A DNA stretch of 64,000 bases, taken from assembly GCF_001005085.2 (NCBI RefSeq), contig NZ_LBMU02000022.1, forward strand, positions 1-64,000. The letters run 5' to 3'. The position numbers and the translations under genes are program-made. Origin of the DNA: Streptomyces humi. GTDB taxonomy: Bacteria > Actinomycetota > Actinomycetes > Streptomycetales > Streptomycetaceae. The notes below the pieces were generated by a model. That model had not been told where the DNA came from and searched no databases. It worked only from the letters and a program-made list of their open reading frames with translations. Numbering within the stretch: the first letter of the stretch is position 1; each line of letters opens with the position of its first letter. Positions 34,928 through 44,451 of the stretch are shown here, piece by piece.

Positions 34928-37051
34928 ATGGACGCGACAGTGCGCTACTCAATCCTCGGAACCGTGCGCGCGATACGCGGGGACACCGAGATCGATCTGG
35001 GTCCCCCGAAACGACTCGCCCTGCTCGCCCTGCTGCTGCTGCGCGCCCCCGGCCCGCTCACCCTGAGCGAAGCGGTGGACATCCTCTGGGACGACGAACC
35101 CCCCACCAGTGCCGTCAACGTGGTGCACCGGCACATCGGCGCGCTGCGCAGAACGCTCGAACCGGAGCTGCGCAGCCGGACCAACGCGGCACATCTCGTC
35201 CGGGCCGCCGACGGGTACCGCCTGCTGGTCGACACCTCGACCTCGGACCTGCTGCGCTTTCGCGACCTGCGGGCCCAGGCGCAGCTCGCGGTCAAGGGCG
35301 GTGCCCCGGCACAGGCCGCGCAGGACTTCGTGGAGGCACTGCGGCTGTGGCGCGGGCCCGTCGTGGCCGCCGGTACCTCGGTGGCACGGCACCCGGTCTT
35401 CACCTCGGTCGGCCACGAGTTCGTCGCGACGGTGAAGGAGGCCGCCGACGCCGTCCTGACCGCGGCCCCCGCCCTGACCGAGGAGGTGCTGGCGGTGCTG
35501 CGGCACGCCGTGGAGAGCCACCCGTTCGACGAGGCCCTGCACTCCCGGTTAATCGGCGCGCTGGCCGTCACCGGCCGACCGGCCGAAGCCCTGCGGCAGT
35601 TCGAGAACATCCGTGGCGCGCTCGCCGAGGAGCTGGGTGTCGAGCCCGGCCCCGAACTCCGCGCCGCCCAGCAGCATCTGCTCCAGCGCAGGGTGGCCCG
35701 GGACCCGGCCGGCGCGGCATCCCGTGCCGGGGACGCCGGCCGGCCCGCCCAGCTGCCCGCGGACTGCCTCTCCTTCACCGGCCGCCAGCAGGCGCTGAGC
35801 CAGTGCCTGGAACTGCTGCCGCTGAAGGGCGAGTGCCAGCCGCCCACGATGACCGCGGCGATCTGCGGCATGGCAGGCGTCGGCAAGACGACACTGGCCG
35901 TGCACTGGGGCCATCTGGTCGCCGACCACTTCCCCGACGGACAGATCTACGTCGACCTCCAGGGCCACCACACCTCCCGCGCCCCGCTCGAACCGGCCGA
36001 GGCCATCACCGAGGTGCTGGACGCGCTGGGTGTGAAGAGCGACCGTGCGCACCCGAGCGCCGCCGCGCTCGCCGCCGCCTACCGCACCGCGCTGGACGGG
36101 CGCCGGCTGCTGCTCGTCCTGGACGACGCCGAGGACTGCGAACAGGTACGGCCCCTGCTGCCCGCCGCTCCGGGCTCTCTCGCCGTCGTCACGAGCCGGC
36201 GGCACATGGAGGGACTCGCCGTCACGGACAACGCCCGGATCATCACCCTGGAGCCCATGAGCCGTGAGGAGGGGCTCGAACTGCTCGACCGGCGCCTCGG
36301 CACCGACCGGATCAGAGCCGAGTACGCCGCCGCGGTCGAGATCGTGGAGCTGTGCGGCGGGCTGCCGCTGGCGCTCGCGGTCGCCGCCACCCGCACACTG
36401 CTCCAGCCCCACTTCCCCCTGGCCTCGCTCGCGGCCAGGCTCAAGGACACCGACGACTGTCTCGACGCCCTGTCCGGCCGCGACGCCCGCACCGACCTCC
36501 GCAGTTCGTTCCACAGTTCCTACGAAGCACTGAGCAGCAGCGCCGCCCGCCTGTTCCGGCTGCTCAGCCTGCACCTCTCGCGCGAGGTCACCGTGCCTGC
36601 CGCCGCCAGCCTGGCAGGCACCGACCTGCGCAGGACCCGGCAGGACGTGGCCGAGCTGATGGACCACTGTCTGCTCGTCGAACTGGCCGCGGGCAGGTAC
36701 ACATGTCATGAACTGCTGCGCACCTACGCGCGGGAGCTGAGCTCGCTCCTCGACGCGCCGACGGTACGGTCGGAGGCGCTGTCCCGGATGTTCGAGCACT
36801 ATCTCTACAGCGCCGACGCCGCCACCGCGTTGCTCGCTCCGCACCGCTCCACCGTGATCCTGCCGCCGCCGAGGCCGGGTGTGCGGCCCCAGCGGTTCGG
36901 CGGCCGCGCGGACGCCGCCGAGTGGATCGTGGCCGAGCAGTATCTGCTGCCGGAACTGGTCCGCTCCATCAGCCACCATCCCCGCGGCGAGACGTTCCGG
37001 CGCCGGCTGACCTCGGCGCTGGAGACCTGTCTGGAATCGACCGGCTTCTGA
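34928..37051 (+). CDS. SARP regulator with STAND ATPase domain (AfsR-like)
   Basis: A 707-aa activator of the Streptomyces antibiotic regulatory protein type. A winged-helix OmpR-like DNA-binding domain at about 1-95 (RYSILGTVRA, then PPKRLALLALLLLRAPG) is followed by a bacterial transcriptional activation domain to about 250 (ending LGVEPGPELRAAQQHLL). The NB-ARC ATPase has Walker A GMAGVGKTT near 315 and Walker B LLLVLDDAEDCEQV. There is no TPR region, so it is shorter than AfsR. Residue 208 is encoded by TTA (35549-35551), making translation dependent on the bldA tRNA. The ATG at 34928 is chosen from the family's usual N-terminus; in-frame starts at 34865 and 34898 are possible. Confidence 0.9.
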   Translation: MDATVRYSILGTVRAIRGDTEIDLGPPKRLALLALLLLRAPGPLTLSEAVDILWDDEPPTSAVNVVHRHIGALRRTLEPELRSRTNAAHLVRAADGYRLLVDTSTSDLLRFRDLRAQAQLAVKGGAPAQAAQDFVEALRLWRGPVVAAGTSVARHPVFTSVGHEFVATVKEAADAVLTAAPALTEEVLAVLRHAVESHPFDEALHSRLIGALAVTGRPAEALRQFENIRGALAEELGVEPGPELRAAQQHLLQRRVARDPAGAASRAGDAGRPAQLPADCLSFTGRQQALSQCLELLPLKGECQPPTMTAAICGMAGVGKTTLAVHWGHLVADHFPDGQIYVDLQGHHTSRAPLEPAEAITEVLDALGVKSDRAHPSAAALAAAYRTALDGRRLLLVLDDAEDCEQVRPLLPAAPGSLAVVTSRRHMEGLAVTDNARIITLEPMSREEGLELLDRRLGTDRIRAEYAAAVEIVELCGGLPLALAVAATRTLLQPHFPLASLAARLKDTDDCLDALSGRDARTDLRSSFHSSYEALSSSAARLFRLLSLHLSREVTVPAAASLAGTDLRRTRQDVAELMDHCLLVELAAGRYTCHELLRTYARELSSLLDAPTVRSEALSRMFEHYLYSADAATALLAPHRSTVILPPPRPGVRPQRFGGRADAAEWIVAEQYLLPELVRSISHHPRGETFRRRLTSALETCLESTGF

Positions 37052-37076
37052 AACCGGACGGCGCCGGGGAGCGGAC

Positions 37077-37097
37077 GGGTTCCGCCCGGCGGAACCC
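37077..37097. terminator. Hairpin between convergent genes
   Basis: GGGTTCCGC, a 3-base loop and GCGGAACCC form a perfect 9-bp stem between the SARP gene and the convergent sigma factor gene. Confidence 0.6.
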
Positions 37098-37164
37098 TGG
37101 CTCAGCCCCGCCGTCCTCCGGCATGAGGGCGGCACCTCCGGGGGCGGCGGCCGGCGGTACCCCG

Positions 37165-37698
37165 TCAGGCGGCCTCCGGCCGGGCCGCGTTGCGCAGTTT
37201 GCGCAGCGCGTTGTGCTGGCGGCTCTTGACGGTGCCCGCGGGCACCCCGAGGATGCCGGCGGTCTCCTGGATGCTGCGGTCGCACAGGTATATGTGGACC
37301 AGCACGGCACGGTGCTCGGGCGACAGCTGGCGCAACAGGGGCCGGACCACCAGGGCGTGGTGCACCGCCTCCGTGCTGTCGGCGCCCAGAACCGGGTCGC
37401 TGTAGCTGACTCCGACGACCTCCCGGCGCGCGTGGGGCTTGCGGACCCAGTCGATGACCAGGTGCCGGGTCACGGTGAAGAGCCAGCCGCGTACCGAGCC
37501 CTCCATCCCGAGCAGCCGGTCGATGTTCCGCCAGGCACGGATGATCGTCTCCTGGACGATGTCCTCGGCGAGTCCGTGGTCACCCAGCATCTTCTCGGCG
37601 TACGAGACAAGACCGTCCCGGTGTTCCCTCATGATCGTGCCGAGCAGATCGGATCGGGACATGGCTGTGAGGGGCGTAGCCATAGTGTTCTGGACCAT
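37165..37698 (-). CDS. Sigma-70 family (SigE-like ECF) sigma factor
   Basis: A 177-aa ECF sigma factor. Region 2 is REHRDGLVSYAEKMLGDHGL, then AEDIVQETIIRAWRNIDRLL and GSVRGWLFTVTRHLVIDWVR; region 4 is PLLRQLSPEHRAVLVHIYLC, then SIQETAGILGVPAGTVKSRQHNALRKLR. The ATG at 37698 follows AACCAGG; internal ATGs at 37683 and 37662 are possible. No anti-sigma gene adjoins it. The upstream gap to 38311 contains ACACATGT words and may include its promoter. Confidence 0.92.
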   Translation of the reverse strand: MVQNTMATPLTAMSRSDLLGTIMREHRDGLVSYAEKMLGDHGLAEDIVQETIIRAWRNIDRLLGMEGSVRGWLFTVTRHLVIDWVRKPHARREVVGVSYSDPVLGADSTEAVHHALVVRPLLRQLSPEHRAVLVHIYLCDRSIQETAGILGVPAGTVKSRQHNALRKLRNAARPEAA

Positions 37699-38311
37699 CC
37701 TGGTTCTCTTCGAGCGGCGACCGGAGGCCGGATGCAACCTCCGCGCTCGCACTGTAGGCAGCGCCGGGTGCCGGAATAATGCTGCATTTGTGTCGCCCGA
37801 GTGCCGTGCCCCGGACCGGCGAGCACACATGTCCCAGAACCGGTCGCGGGCAACCGGGAGACCCCGCCCCAACAGGGATTTACCGGCCCGCCGCACCGAT
37901 TCCCCGTGACAGCAGGGCCCAAACGACCACGGGGATGTGAGTTGTATGTCACCCGCGTCGAGCCGCCTTGCCCTACCCGTCGGCGCTCGTTCCAAAGAGA
38001 ACACATGTGACGACCGCGAGGCAAGGAGGTAGTCGTCACGGCGCCCCGGAAGACATCCTGGTCGTGTTGGCACGTTTCTCATTCGGCAGGAGCTCCGCCG
38101 GCACAGGTGTGCGAGGGACGCCTTGTCCCGTCCGTCGGGCACCGGCGGTTCCGCGGCGTCGGACGCCCGTCCCGTCATTCACCGTCGTCATGAGCCTTGA
38201 CAGGAAAGTGTTCGCCGCAACAGCCTATGGCAACGTTGTCAGATCGCGGGGCGTCCGTGTCCGGCAATGCACCGCTCCCGACCCACCCGCCTGTGATTGG
38301 ACGACTCATCC
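37699..38311. other. Divergent regulatory gap
   Basis: This 613-bp gap lies between the sigma factor and the GH2 glycosidase. It holds AACACATGTGA at 38000-38010, ACACATGTC at 37825-37833, a TTGACA at about 38196 and a LacI-type palindrome at 38228-38241. No gene is supported. Confidence 0.55.
38228..38241. promoter_or_regulatory. LacI-type operator
   Basis: TGGCAACGTTGTCA is a near-perfect 14-bp palindrome with the central CG of LacI/GalR-family sites. It lies 71 bases before the glycosidase start, downstream of a TTGACA element. Confidence 0.6.
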
Positions 38312-41300
38312 ATGGCCGATCAGCCGAGTCCATCGCACCTCCCCTCCCGGCGTGCCGTCGTCGCCACCGGTTCGACCCTGCTGGCCGGGTTCGGCCTCGG
38401 CACGGTGCTCGCCCCGGTGGCCGGCGCGGCCGAACGCACCGCGGACCCGACGGGCGCCGGCTCCTCCCCCGCCGCGGGCGAGCTCGCCGCCTACCGCCCG
38501 GTGCGGGTCTCCTCGCAGGCCTACGCGCCCACTCCCGCGGAGTTCGCGGTGGACGCGGTGCCGGTACCCGGCGTACGCGGCACCGGCTGGCGTGCCGAGG
38601 CCGGCGACCCGCAGTGGATCTCGGTCGACCTGGAGGCGGACTGCCGCGTCGACCGGATCCGGCTGACCTTCGAAGCCGCGGCGGGCGACCCGGTGTTCAC
38701 CCCTCCGAGCAGTGGAAACCCGCGCCAGGGAACCACCGGCGCGGAGCTGCTCTCCAGCTACGCGACCGAGTTCGTCGTCGAGACGTCCCGTGACATGCGC
38801 ACCTGGGGCAGCGTGTACCGCAGCACAGCCGGCACCGGCGGTGTGGTGGACATCCCGCTGGCCGAGCCGGTCGCGGCCCGCTGGGTCCGGATGACGGCCC
38901 TGCGGCGCTCGGACGCGAACCCGCTCGGCCTCAACGGCTTCGAGGTGTACGGCACCGCCCCCGCCCACCGCCCGAAGGCCACCGGCTGGACCGACTGGGG
39001 CACCCGTCACGCCGGCGCCCCCGCCCTGGCCTTCGCCGCCGACGGCACGGTGCCGCTGGAGTCGGGCTGGACGCTCACCCTGGACGACTGGGCGGACGGC
39101 GACGGCGCGGCGCTGTCGAGGGCCGGCGCGGACACCGGCCGCCGGCTGCCCGCGACCGTGCCCGGCACCGTGCTGGGCTCCCTCGTGGACCAGGGCCACC
39201 TGCCCGACCCCGTGGCGGGACTGAACAACCTGCGCATCCCCGAGGCTCTTTCCCGGCACTCCTGGTGGTATCGGCGGGAGTTCGAGGTGCCCCGCGGTCT
39301 GCGCACCGGCGCGGGGCGGCACGTCTGGCTGGAGTTCGACGGCGTCAACCACAAGGCCGAGATCTGGCTCAACGGACACGGAGTGGGCGAAGTGACGTTT
39401 CCCTTCGCCCGCTCCGTCATCGACGTCAGCGCGTTCCTGGCCACGAAGGGCGGCAACGCGCTCGCCGTGCGGGTCTCCCCCATGCCGGTGCCCGGCAGCC
39501 CCGGTGACAAGGGTCCCGCGGGTGAGTCCTGGGTGGACGCGGGCGCCGACACGATGAACCGCAACTCGCCGACGTACCTGGCGTCCTCGGGCTGGGACTG
39601 GATGCCGGCCGTCCGTGACCGGGCGGCGGGGATCTGGAACCACGTCCGGCTGAGATCGACCGGGCACATCGTGATCGGCGACCCGCGCGTGGACACCGTG
39701 CTGCCGAAGCTGCCTGACCTGTCGGTGGCCGAACTGACCGTCACCGTCCCGGTGCGCAACGCCGACTCCGCCGACCACGAGGCCACCGTCACCGCCGCTT
39801 TCGGTGAGGTGCGGGTCTCCCGTACGGTCACCGTCGCGGCCGGCGCGGACGTGGATGTCGTCTTCTCCCCCGACGCGTTCGGCGCCCTGCGGGTGCGCGG
39901 CCCCGAGCTGTGGTGGCCCAACGGACTGGGCGAGCCCGCCCTGCACGACCTCACGCTGACGGCGGTGAGCGGCGGCTCCGAGAGCGACCGGCGCACCACC
40001 CGGTTCGGCATCCGGCAGTTCGGCTACGAGTACGACACCCCGCTGGCGTTCACCCCGTCCTCGGACGCGTACACGCAGACCGTGCGGTTCGACGCCCGGC
40101 AGGCCCGCCACGTCCGCGTGCGCTGCCTGACCCGGGCCACCGGCTGGGGCAGTTCGCTGTGGGCGCTGTCCGTGTTCGACAGCGCCCGGCCGGGCACCGA
40201 CCTCGCCCTGCGCGCTCCGGCCGAGGCGTCCAGCACCGACGAGGACGACCACGGGCCGGCCAACGTCACCGACGGCGACCCGGGCACCCGCTGGTCCTCC
40301 GCCTACGAGGACGACCAGTGGATACGTGTCGACCTCGGCTCGGTGCAGTCCCTCGACCGGGTCGACCTGGTGTGGGAGCAGGCCTACGCGCGTACGTTCG
40401 TCGTGCAGGTCTCCGCGGACGGCGAGCAGTGGACGGACGCCGCCTCGGTCGACAACACGGCCGTGCCGCTGCCGTTCAACAGCGGCGACGCGAGTCTGCG
40501 GGTGACCGACTTCGAGGCCCGCACGGCCCGTTACGTCCGTCTGTCCTGCGGCATCCGCAACACCAGCTGGGGCACCTCACTGTGGTCGCTGGCGGTCGTG
40601 GACAGCGCCGAGCCGGGCACCGACCTGGCCCTGCGCCGGACGGCCACCGCCTCCAGCACGGAGGACGGCCACCCGGCCGCGCACGCCACCGACGGCGACC
40701 CGAACACCCGCTGGTCCTCCGCCTACGAGGATCACCAGTGGATCCAGGTGGACCTCGGTACCGCCCGGCGCTTCGACCGGGTGGCCGTCGTCTGGGAGCA
40801 GGCGTACCCGAAGACGTACACGGTCCAGGTCTCCGACGACGGTGACACCTGGGCCGATGTCACGACCGTCTCCAACACCCCCGACCCGCTGAAGATCAGC
40901 GTCAACGGGGTACGGGTGCTGGTGCGCGGCGGCAACTGGGGCTGGGACGAACTGCTGCGCCGGATGCCCGCCGAGCGCATGGACGCGGCCGTACGCATGC
41001 ACCGCGCCATGAACTTCACGATGATCCGCAACTGGGTGGGCAGCAGCAACCGCGAGGAGTTCTACGCCGCCTGCGACGAGCACGGCATCCTGGTGTGGAA
41101 CGACTTCCCCAACGCCTGGGGCATGGACCCGCCGGACCACGAGGCGTTCCTGTCCGTCGCCCGCGACACCGTGCTGCGCTACCGCATCCACCCGAGCGTG
41201 GCGGTGTGGTGCGGGGCCAACGAGGGCAACCCGCCGGCGGCGGTCGACGACGGTATGCGCAGGGCGGTGCAGAGCCAGGTGCCCGGGGTGCTCTACCAGA

Positions 41301-42406
41301 ACAACTCGGCGGGCGGGATCGTCACCGGCGGCGGCCCCTACGGCTGGGTGGAGCCGGAGCGCTACTTCGACCCGTCGACGTACGGCAGCAAGGACTTCGG
41401 CTTCCACACCGAGATCGGGATGCCCGTGGTCTCCACCGCCGAGAGCACCCGGGCCATGGTCGGCTCCGACGGGCCGGAGTGGCCGGTCGGCGGCGCCTGG
41501 TACCACCACGACTGGAGCGAGCACGGCAACCAGGCGCCGCAGAACTACCAGGCCGCAGTCGAGAGCCGGCTGGGTGCCGCCCGCGACCTGGACGACTTCA
41601 CCCGCAAGGCGCAGTTCGTCAACTACGAGAACTTCCGGGCCATGTTCGAGGCGTGGAACGCCAACCTGTGGGACAACGCCAGCGGGCTGATGCTGTGGAT
41701 GTCCCACCCGGCCTGGCACAGCACGGTCTGGCAGACCTACGACTACGACTTCGACGTCAACGGTGCCTATTTCGGCTGCCGCACGGCCTGCGAACCGCTG
41801 CACGTCCAGGCCGACCCGGTGAAGTGGGAGGTCATCGCGGTCAACCACACCCGTACGGCGCTCAGCGGGGCGACGGTCAGCGCGGAGACGTACGACCTGT
41901 CCGGGCGACGGCTCGAAGTCACCCGGCGCACACGCGTGGACGTGGCGCCCGCGGCCTCGGCGGTGGCGTTCGGCGCGGCCCCCGCGGACGATTTGCCGGA
42001 CCTGCACCTGCTGCGGCTGGCCCTGACGGACGGGCGGGGACGGGTGCTGTCGCGCAACACCTACTGGCGCTGCCGCACCCCCGAGGCGCTGCGCGCCCTC
42101 AACCAGGTCCGGCAGACGAGGCTGTCGGCCTCCCTCAGCGGGGTGACGCACGACGGGAACAGGCGGGCCGCCACCGCCACGGTCCGCAACCGGGGCTCCA
42201 TGGTCGCCGCGATGGTCCGGCTCTCCCTGCTCGACGAGGACGGCGGCCGGGTCCTGCCGACGCTCTACGACGACAACTACCTGTGGCTGCTGCCCGGTGA
42301 GACCCGCACGGTGGCCCTCGCGTGGCCCGCCTCCGCGCTGTCCTCGGGGCGGCCGCGGCTGCGGGCCGAGGGGTACAACGCTCCCCCCGTGACGGTGCGC
42401 GGCTGA
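38312..42406 (+). CDS. Secreted GH2 glycosidase with F5/8C modules
   Basis: A 1364-aa Tat-exported glycoside hydrolase (SRRAVVATGSTLLAGFGLGT). Domain order: an F5/8-type C-like module (about 45-215), the GH2 sugar-binding domain (SWWYRREFEVPRG), a GH2 Ig-like domain ending FGIRQFGYEY, two tandem F5/8C (CBM32-like) modules at about 575-865, then the barrel (VRVLVRGGNWGWDELLRRMP). Catalytic candidates are Glu971 in WCGANEGNPP (acid/base) and Glu1034 in FHTEIGMPV (nucleophile). The family includes exo-beta-glucosaminidases and beta-mannosidases. The two modules are inserted between the Ig-like domain and the barrel and share near-identical DNA stretches about 420 bp apart. It is probably induced by sugar through the LacI-type operator. 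Confidence 0.9.
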   Translation: MADQPSPSHLPSRRAVVATGSTLLAGFGLGTVLAPVAGAAERTADPTGAGSSPAAGELAAYRPVRVSSQAYAPTPAEFAVDAVPVPGVRGTGWRAEAGDPQWISVDLEADCRVDRIRLTFEAAAGDPVFTPPSSGNPRQGTTGAELLSSYATEFVVETSRDMRTWGSVYRSTAGTGGVVDIPLAEPVAARWVRMTALRRSDANPLGLNGFEVYGTAPAHRPKATGWTDWGTRHAGAPALAFAADGTVPLESGWTLTLDDWADGDGAALSRAGADTGRRLPATVPGTVLGSLVDQGHLPDPVAGLNNLRIPEALSRHSWWYRREFEVPRGLRTGAGRHVWLEFDGVNHKAEIWLNGHGVGEVTFPFARSVIDVSAFLATKGGNALAVRVSPMPVPGSPGDKGPAGESWVDAGADTMNRNSPTYLASSGWDWMPAVRDRAAGIWNHVRLRSTGHIVIGDPRVDTVLPKLPDLSVAELTVTVPVRNADSADHEATVTAAFGEVRVSRTVTVAAGADVDVVFSPDAFGALRVRGPELWWPNGLGEPALHDLTLTAVSGGSESDRRTTRFGIRQFGYEYDTPLAFTPSSDAYTQTVRFDARQARHVRVRCLTRATGWGSSLWALSVFDSARPGTDLALRAPAEASSTDEDDHGPANVTDGDPGTRWSSAYEDDQWIRVDLGSVQSLDRVDLVWEQAYARTFVVQVSADGEQWTDAASVDNTAVPLPFNSGDASLRVTDFEARTARYVRLSCGIRNTSWGTSLWSLAVVDSAEPGTDLALRRTATASSTEDGHPAAHATDGDPNTRWSSAYEDHQWIQVDLGTARRFDRVAVVWEQAYPKTYTVQVSDDGDTWADVTTVSNTPDPLKISVNGVRVLVRGGNWGWDELLRRMPAERMDAAVRMHRAMNFTMIRNWVGSSNREEFYAACDEHGILVWNDFPNAWGMDPPDHEAFLSVARDTVLRYRIHPSVAVWCGANEGNPPAAVDDGMRRAVQSQVPGVLYQNNSAGGIVTGGGPYGWVEPERYFDPSTYGSKDFGFHTEIGMPVVSTAESTRAMVGSDGPEWPVGGAWYHHDWSEHGNQAPQNYQAAVESRLGAARDLDDFTRKAQFVNYENFRAMFEAWNANLWDNASGLMLWMSHPAWHSTVWQTYDYDFDVNGAYFGCRTACEPLHVQADPVKWEVIAVNHTRTALSGATVSAETYDLSGRRLEVTRRTRVDVAPAASAVAFGAAPADDLPDLHLLRLALTDGRGRVLSRNTYWRCRTPEALRALNQVRQTRLSASLSGVTHDGNRRAATATVRNRGSMVAAMVRLSLLDEDGGRVLPTLYDDNYLWLLPGETRTVALAWPASALSSGRPRLRAEGYNAPPVTVRG

Positions 42407-42422
42407 GCGGTTCCGCGAGGGC

Positions 42423-42461
42423 CCGGAGCCCGTGCCGCCGGGTCGGCGGCACGGGCTCCGG
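42423..42461. terminator. Strong bidirectional hairpin
   Basis: CCGGAGCCCGTGCCGCC and its exact complement flank a 5-base loop, 17 bases after the glycosidase stop and just before the 3' end of the convergent QueD-like gene. Confidence 0.85.
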
Positions 42462-42469
42462 TACGTGTG

Positions 42470-42868
42470 TCAGACGTCGCGTTCGTAGCCGGCCCAGGCG
42501 ATGTGCGACTCGTGCAGCGTCACGGCCACCTGGCGGATGCCGCGGGCACCCTCGCCGAGCGTCCCCGCGTGGATCGCCTCGACCAGGCGGTCGGCGATCA
42601 CCTTGGCCAGGTACTCCGTGGAGGTGTTGATCTGGTCGAACTGCTTCTCGTCGTCGAGGTTGCGGTAGTTGAACTCACCGATCACCTTGCCGAGTTCCGA
42701 GGTGGCCAGGCCGATGTCGACGACGATGTTGTCGTCGTCCAGCTCGGGCCGCCGGAAGGTCGCGTCCACCACGAACGTCGCCCCGTGCAGCCGCTGGGCC
42801 GGGCCGAAGACCTCTCCGCGGAAGCTGTGGGCGACCATCATGTGGTCACGTACCGTGATGCTGAACAA
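42470..42868 (-). CDS. 6-carboxytetrahydropterin synthase/QueD-like protein
   Basis: A 132-aa T-fold enzyme of the 6-pyruvoyl-tetrahydropterin synthase/QueD family. The N-terminus reads [20 protein letters not shown] with a zinc His, followed by [13 protein letters not shown], the acidic [15 protein letters not shown] and [17 protein letters not shown] near the catalytic His/Glu. It starts at TTG 42868, which has GGAGG seven bases upstream. Possible role in pterin or deazapurine synthesis; other queuosine genes are not nearby. Confidence 0.88.
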   Translation of the reverse strand: MFSITVRDHMMVAHSFRGEVFGPAQRLHGATFVVDATFRRPELDDDNIVVDIGLATSELGKVIGEFNYRNLDDEKQFDQINTSTEYLAKVIADRLVEAIHAGTLGEGARGIRQVAVTLHESHIAWAGYERDV

Positions 42869-43275
42869 GGATCCTCCAGGTGGGGGCGGACCGGCGCGTC
42901 GGACGTCCACGGGGCTCCGGCGCGGTCCGGCTCGGGATCGCCCCCGCCGCCGCGGACACACTTCCGTCCCGGTACGCGGTGGCGGGGAGCTCGGCACGGA
43001 GCATACCCGGCTCGCGTGTGACGGGTCCGCGTGTGACGGGCCCGTCTGCCGCCGGAACGCCGGGGGCGGTGCCGTCCTGGTCCGGTGTGAACCAAGTGTG
43101 CCCTCCGATCGTGTCCTTCATGTACCGGAAAAGGTTTCGGTCCGAGTGCGCTTCCCGCGGACGCGGAGACGGCTCGAGCGGGCGCGCGGGCGCCGTGGAG
43201 GTGCCCGGAGCGGCGGGCTGTGCGGCCGTCCCGAGGCCGAACCGCCCACGGGTGGTTCGGCGGCAGAGGAGGACG
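42869..43275. other. Divergent gap
   Basis: This 407-bp gap lies between the QueD-like and YbaB-like genes. A short direct repeat (CGCGTGTGACGGG, twice, near 43012-43042) is the only structure seen. Confidence 0.5.
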
Positions 43276-44010
43276 ATGAACACACCACCGGGAAGTCGTC
43301 TGGAAAAAGCCCTTGCCGACTTCGCCGAGCAGCACGGGGCCCTGGCCAGGGCCCGGGAACAGATGAGGGCGCTGTCGGTGACGGCACGTTCCAGGGACGG
43401 CGTCGTGGAGGTCACGGTGGATGCCCACGGTCGCGCCGCCGGCATCAGTTTCGTCGACAAGCGGTTCCGCGAGATGCGGGCCCCGAGCCTCGGCGACAGC
43501 GTCCTGGAGGCTCTGACGACGGCCCGTGCCGAGGTCGCGGCTCGCGCCACCGCCGTGATGATGGCCTCGAACTTCCGGCTTCCGCAGGCCACGGAGCCCG
43601 TGCACCGGGACGAAGCGGTCACGGCCGACACGGTCCGGGAGGCCTCGCCGGTGTGCTGGCGCCGGCTGGTGCGCGAGGCCCGTGCGGTGGCCTCCGGCCG
43701 GGTGCCCGTGCTGGATCCCGGTGAGGTGCGGGCGGACGGCGCGGTGGGTGCGCGGGAGACGGCCGCGGGCGCCCCGGAGCCCCTGTGGTCGCGACCGCAG
43801 GGCCCGCTCTGGGGCCGTGGCCGCCCCGGTACGCGGTCCGGCACGGCGCACGCTCCCCTGCCGACGGAGCTGCGGAACGCGGTCATGGCACTGCGGGAGT
43901 CCGTGTGCGGCGCTGTGAACGACTCCTGCCGTCCCCCGGTGTGCGGGTCCGCGGGCGCGGTGGAACGACCGGTCAGGGACACCGGACAGGTCGGCGACGC
44001 GCGAACATAA
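43276..44010 (+). CDS. YbaB/EbfC family nucleoid-associated-like protein
   Basis: A 244-aa protein. Residues 1-100 match the YbaB/EbfC pattern: a helix (GSRLEKALADFAEQHGALAR), a three-stranded sheet (TARSRDGVVEVTVDAHGRAA, then GISFVDKRF) and a second long helix (SVLEALTTARAEVAARATAV). The remaining 140 residues are Pro/Arg/Ala-rich and probably disordered, which makes the protein about twice the usual length. AGAGGAGGACG precedes the ATG. Actinobacterial relatives are often linked to WXG/ESX-type export, but no such genes are present. Confidence 0.8.
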   Translation: MNTPPGSRLEKALADFAEQHGALARAREQMRALSVTARSRDGVVEVTVDAHGRAAGISFVDKRFREMRAPSLGDSVLEALTTARAEVAARATAVMMASNFRLPQATEPVHRDEAVTADTVREASPVCWRRLVREARAVASGRVPVLDPGEVRADGAVGARETAAGAPEPLWSRPQGPLWGRGRPGTRSGTAHAPLPTELRNAVMALRESVCGAVNDSCRPPVCGSAGAVERPVRDTGQVGDART

Positions 44011-44451
44011 ACACGTGTGCCTATTTGGATGAAGACATCCTACAGTGAAATGTGTTGGCGGGGCGTGCGGAAGGTGTGCGTCCGTATATGTCGACGCTCG
44101 TGGAGGTCCGCGGGGGCGGTCGGCGCCGTCCAGCCGTTGCCCGGGGCTGCGGTTCCCAAGGCATCCCCGTGCGCTTGGGGGCGGACCGCATCGGTCCACA
44201 AAGGGCGGGCGAAACGGTTCCCCGACACACTTACCGGGCAGTATGTTCGAGGGGAGTCCCGGGCGGGTGACGTCGTCGGCCCCCCGAAAGGTGGAAGAAA
44301 AGCCAGCGCACCCCGCATGCGCAGGCACCTCAGCGCTTATCGTGAAGAGTGAACATGCCCGACGAACCGTCTGGCGTCGACACTTATCAGCACGGGACCC
44401 TCGGCGTGGGTACCATGCGCAACGTCATCCATATCGAGGGAGTGAACGGTT
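44011..44451. other. Intergenic region
   Basis: This 441-bp gap contains an AT-richer patch at about 44008-44060 with AAACACGTGTG and a TTGGATGAAGACATCCTACA dyad-like stretch. No gene is supported. Confidence 0.5.
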
